Shown here piece after piece: positions 60,401-64,000 of a DNA stretch of 64,000 nt. The DNA lies in the NCBI GenBank assembly GCA_025738555.1, contig JAOVFP010000009.1:2294001-2358000 (forward strand), given 5' to 3'. Made by a program: the position numbers and the translations under genes. The number at the start of each line of letters is the position of its first letter. Position 1 is the first letter of the stretch. The notes beneath the pieces were generated by a model. It was not told the DNA's origin and searched no databases. It saw only the letters and a program-made list of their open reading frames with translations. This DNA comes from Cyathus striatus. Lineage: Eukaryota; Basidiomycota; Agaricomycetes; Agaricales; Nidulariaceae.

Positions 60401-63400
60401 ACAAGATCCGCAAGTTAGGATGTGAGCACGGGTGCGTGTCTCACCCTCATCCTCACACGCCATTGACGTCATTACTTACGCTTCTCAGTATGAAAATCGT
60501 TGAACGGAATGTCTTCGGCTAAGGGTTTCGAGTATAGTACGTGTCTTCGTACTACTTGTGAACGGAGGACTAAGCAAAGCAGCACTGCGTTATACGTTTC
60601 GGAGCTTATTTCCATCGGACGAAACTGACGGGCGCAAGCCAAGTCTGGGGCACCCTCGACCTCTTCATTTGCAAGCGTCAATACACAGCACAACCTGTAT
60701 CATACTTTTAAACCATGTTCCGGAGAATTCAGTTCTACACGCAACCCCTCAAAATATGCTAACTGCGCTTTACCGGTACCTTTTTATCTTATTCCAATCC
60801 ATTTTCAACTTCACTATTTATTTTCTAATTGTTATTGATATTGACTACGTCATTGGTAGAGAGGACACTAAACACTAAGACGTACATATCCGCCATGCGC
60901 AGGTGGACAACCACGCTACAGAGCGTAATCACTGTGGTCCCAGTGAAGTATATAGTGCGGGCATTTCGAAAGCGTATCAGGGATGTACACTTTCGATGGG
61001 GAAAGCCAGACTCAACATATTGAAAGTTATGTCCGTTACAGTGGAAGCTGTGGCCTTGGGGATAGCTCGTGACACCCCAATGTAAGTCGGAGGGCAGGCA
61101 GAATGTTCCTCTCTATGCTTTTGGTGGACCTAGCCACGTCCAACTTAGCACACTGTGTTCACGTGCACGGGCGTGGCGTATGTTTTGGGGTGCGTTTAAT
61201 TTGTTGGCGAAGCTCGGAGGGCGTATGTTAACCATGTTCCGGACAGGGAAGCGGAAAGCAAAGGAGAGAAGGTATGGGATGAGGTGAGAGAGAGAAGAAA
61301 GAGGTAGGTGAAACGGAGCGGGGGAAGGAGGAGAGAAGATCTGGTCGGTAGGTGCTAGTAGCTATGGTCCGTATGGGCTTCTTATCAGCAGTTGATCCGA
61401 CGCAACTCGTATATCCCCGATCTCAGGCAGCTTTAATCTGCGCTCTTACCATCAGTCTGCGTTGCATGTTTTGGGGTTTGTTCGGTTGCTGATGAGGGGT
61501 GTACTTGTTCATGATTATGTTCTGGGGAGAAGGAAGATGAGTAGGAGGTTCGGATGGAATGTCGTCGTCCGACTACATACCGCTTCTTATCTGCGTTTGA
61601 TCCGGCGCGTGTTATTCTGCGTCGTTCCGATCTGCAAGTAATCTGCGTCATTGCAAGGCGTTCATCTCTTCCTTTTGAATCCAATCTGCTACGCAGTGGA
61701 CTTCGTATTTTTTATCAAACTGATGTGGTTTGAGAAGGTCAGGGTCGTTGGTATCGAGCTTGGACAGTGCTTGGGCCCTCACCTGAGGCCAGCATCCGTA
61801 CGATATCAATACCATACCCGCGGTTGCACTGATGCTAGGATTGTAGTCGCGAAGTACTTGCGCAGAATATCTCTTTTGTGGATATAAAAAGTCTTATCTA
61901 TCTTGATAAGCCAAGCAAGCCCACTATCGCAATAATCGACGTTTTAACCATCGATATTCGGTGTCACCTCCGCTTAGGGGATTAATGAAGGTAAAGTCCA
62001 GAGATGAGGTTCGGTTCGCGTTATCCACATGCGAAGAGTGAGATAGCGCGTTCTTTGCCATACTCTCTCCGTTGAAGAAGTCGAAGATCGCGAGGGTCTG
62101 AGAACGTTCGCACGTTGCAACTTGCCTGCCTTCACTGAATCGTTTCGGTTTCCACTTCTACTGAGAGTTATGGTTGCCTTGTGAATGGTGTGGCTTATAT
62201 GACGAAGTTTGATGCAGATGTGTATCCGCTCATTCCCTGAATGTGGGTTAGTGGATCGGACTAATCCCTTCCCTCGGGATTGCGGAGCATAAGAGTTTGC
62301 CGGCTAGTTGTGGTCTACACACGCCTACTGGCATTTAGCGTAAGTGTTCCCTGTCGTGCTATTGTATCATACAACGCGCATAAAGCGTGTTTGATTCACA
62401 TCTTTTACACAGCATAATGCATCTAATCACCACTGTATAACAATTGAATCTTATATTTACTGTTTAGAAACGTGCATCGAATGAGACTCACAGACGGGGT
62501 CAACCGGTCACATGCGTCCGTGTTCGAGCAGTTGCCATAAGCATCGGAGCGGGGGACAGGCAAACGATTTGTACATGTGGCTTTCGATGGCGATCTCACG
62601 CCAGTCGTGTTTACTAGAACGGATGTGGACCTTTTTGATGGCCCGAGTTTCTGCTATGTATAATGCCGCATGTCCCATTATCGCTATTGGGGCTTCTGAA
62701 TTTGCATATGCAGTGCTGTTCGAAGCTGTTAAGTAGCATGGCTTGCCGCTGTATTTATACCGTATCCCCTTGCTTTCTTCTGCTTGCTTACCTTCTCCCC
62801 TACATATACTATCCCATATATACTATCCTGCGCTTAACCTACGGTCGTCATGTGCCAACAAATAGCGTATGTTCCTTGGTTATTGTATTTTTTGCTTACG
62901 CTAACAAATACTGTAGGGAAGGAACGCGATGGACCAAATGCGGGGTCTGTTCCATACCTGTTGTCGTGAAACTTTTGGTCACTCACACTATTCCCCATGA
63001 TAGCACTTTCAACGTCATCTTGTTATCGCTATAATGGACTGCAACTCGCAACGATGCGAAAAAAGCATTTACCATTCTCGCACTTGCCGACAGCCTACGT
63101 GTGTTAAAGTAAGCATATCCTGAAACGAACTGAATACAACCTCACCTCCGATGTTTTCTTATCTCCAGAACTTCGGCCAAGAAGTACAAAAAGATGTAGA
63201 CAGCGTCGATGAGTACTGTTTCCCCTGTCGAGCGGCTCAAGCTAGGGCAGCGCGTTCGACCTAAGCGCTGGAGACAATCATCTACAATGATTCACGTCCG
63301 AGATTTTCTGCATCCTACGTAATACTTATATCCATTAGTGCTCCAATGTATTTTATCCCTCCCTGCTATCGTTGCATTTGTACCTTAATCCATGACGTGT

Positions 63401-64000
63401 TCTTGCCCAATCCTCTGCGGATTTAGGTTTCTTCGGTTAGATAGCGATCTGCTAATTACTCATGGTTTTGCTATCTGACAAGGGACGCCCACATGTTTAC
63501 ACAGATAGATAACACACACACACGATTTGCGATTACAGCATGTCTACGATCTATCTTTACTGATACTGATGATCTTGACATGTCCGGAAGGGGTAGTATG
63601 TAGAAGATCAGCTTGTGTGGAATGGACGAAGAGTCAATAAGTAACCAAGCAGGCTGTCGTGTTGGGATCAATGTATTGTAGCTTGCTGTAGATATGGTCT
63701 ACAGCATACGATCGAAGAACGAAAAAGCCAGATTAACTTCAGGAACCGTCATATGACCAAAAATACCCATCGAAGAAACGCTTGGCCATGAGCTTGCTAG
63801 GGTACACCGTGGAATATGAAAGTCTTTTTTAAGGGGACAAAGGGGTGGGGTATAGTGAGTAGGGCTTGTTTGACAAGGGCCGTAAGCGTGATCTTGTACA
63901 GAAAGGCAAGCTGGCAAGCAGAAATTAGTGATTACGATTGTTGGGCTCTGGTAACAAAGTTAATATAACATCCGACTAGCGTTTTTCTCCGGGAGCCGGG
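57471..64000. other. right-hand interval with no identified gene
   Basis: Normal CpG content. Scattered open frames below 125 codons on both strands. The stretch 61,300-61,680 is CpG-rich with repeated TCTGCG(T/C)-type words. A plus-strand stretch around 62,550-62,735 reads coding-like peptides (VAFDGDLTPVVFTRTDVDLF) in one frame but has nearby stops. Except for the weak exons at 60118-60693 I call nothing. Confidence 0.4.
60118..60693 (-). CDS. possible two-exon 3' part of an unrecognised gene
   Basis: The minus strand has an open stretch (VEGAPDLACARQFRPMEISS to IPFNDFHTEK) ending at a GTAAGT donor near 60,482. A 70-100-nt intron and an acceptor follow, then a frame containing DIRCPGNVTRMRLDCAVRLS and IVFKFKPCREHEEKAYTSF to a stop at 60118-60120. 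The frames join if the acceptor at CAGAAAG is used. No family recognised. Support is the splice-site fit only. Confidence 0.25.

Noticed and set aside
1..64000. TET/JBP dioxygenase or KDZ transposase gene
   Set aside because: I looked because KDZ elements and TET/JBP genes are known to be associated in mushrooms, but saw no convincing motif for either in any frame.
1..64000. tRNA genes, rRNA and CRISPR arrays
   Set aside because: No A/B-box pair fitting a cloverleaf was found. GGTTCCGAGG near 22,590 and TTCGAGTCTCG near 23,205 lack the other arms. The tandem repeats have no spacer structure and the DNA is eukaryotic.

Overview
The window looks like nuclear DNA of a filamentous basidiomycete (probably Agaricomycotina). 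The supported genes are split by many short GT-AG introns (mostly 45-70 nt). The families present are typical of that group: an NB-ARC/TPR NLR-like receptor with a mushroom-type N-terminal motif, two SRA-YDG proteins, a DUF6533 membrane protein, KDZ-associated CxC5/CxC6 transposon genes, a GH15 enzyme and a cytochrome P450. I cannot name the species.

Layout. (1) 1 to about 17,000 and about 35,480 to 42,065 are AT-rich, strongly CpG-poor compartments full of transposon remains. The first holds two degenerate KDZ-associated genes (1680-2978 and 7621-11161, the latter inside a roughly 5.07-kb element with matching terminal inverted repeats), two solo LTRs with perfect 5-bp target duplications (3825-4639, 12229-12884), a mariner-type MITE, tandem repeats, and one largely open NLR gene (13971-16939). 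The second holds an inverted-repeat element (36970-39120) and a roughly 545-bp higher-order satellite (39100-42065). (2) 17,000-35,480 has normal CpG content: a second copy of the MITE, a tandem pair of SRA-YDG genes (22662-23691 and 24890-25889), a DUF6533 gene, a small TIR element, and a 1578-residue Ser/Pro-rich gene (29130-34179) whose 5' half is built from symmetric phase-1 exons sharing a repeated module. (3) 42,300-53,800 is a conventional gene block: GH15 (plus strand) converging on a P450 (minus), then a GNAT acetyltransferase and a decayed type-B carboxylesterase (both minus). (4) 53,800-64,000 has no gene I can identify, only low-complexity repeats and one weak pair of candidate exons.

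How it fits together. Repeat copies in the AT-rich compartments differ from copies in the CpG-normal compartment mainly by CpG to TpG/CpA changes, and most premature stops in the transposon genes are TGA or TAG codons where Arg or Trp is expected. This is the footprint of cytosine methylation plus deamination, or a RIP-like process. The two SRA-YDG genes belong to the family that reads 5-methylcytosine, so the window holds both the scars of methylation and candidate readers of it. A functional link is inference. The exon models for SRA1, GH15, P450, GNAT and the modular gene were built by eye from splice signals and family motifs. Each keeps an open frame with a total length divisible by three.
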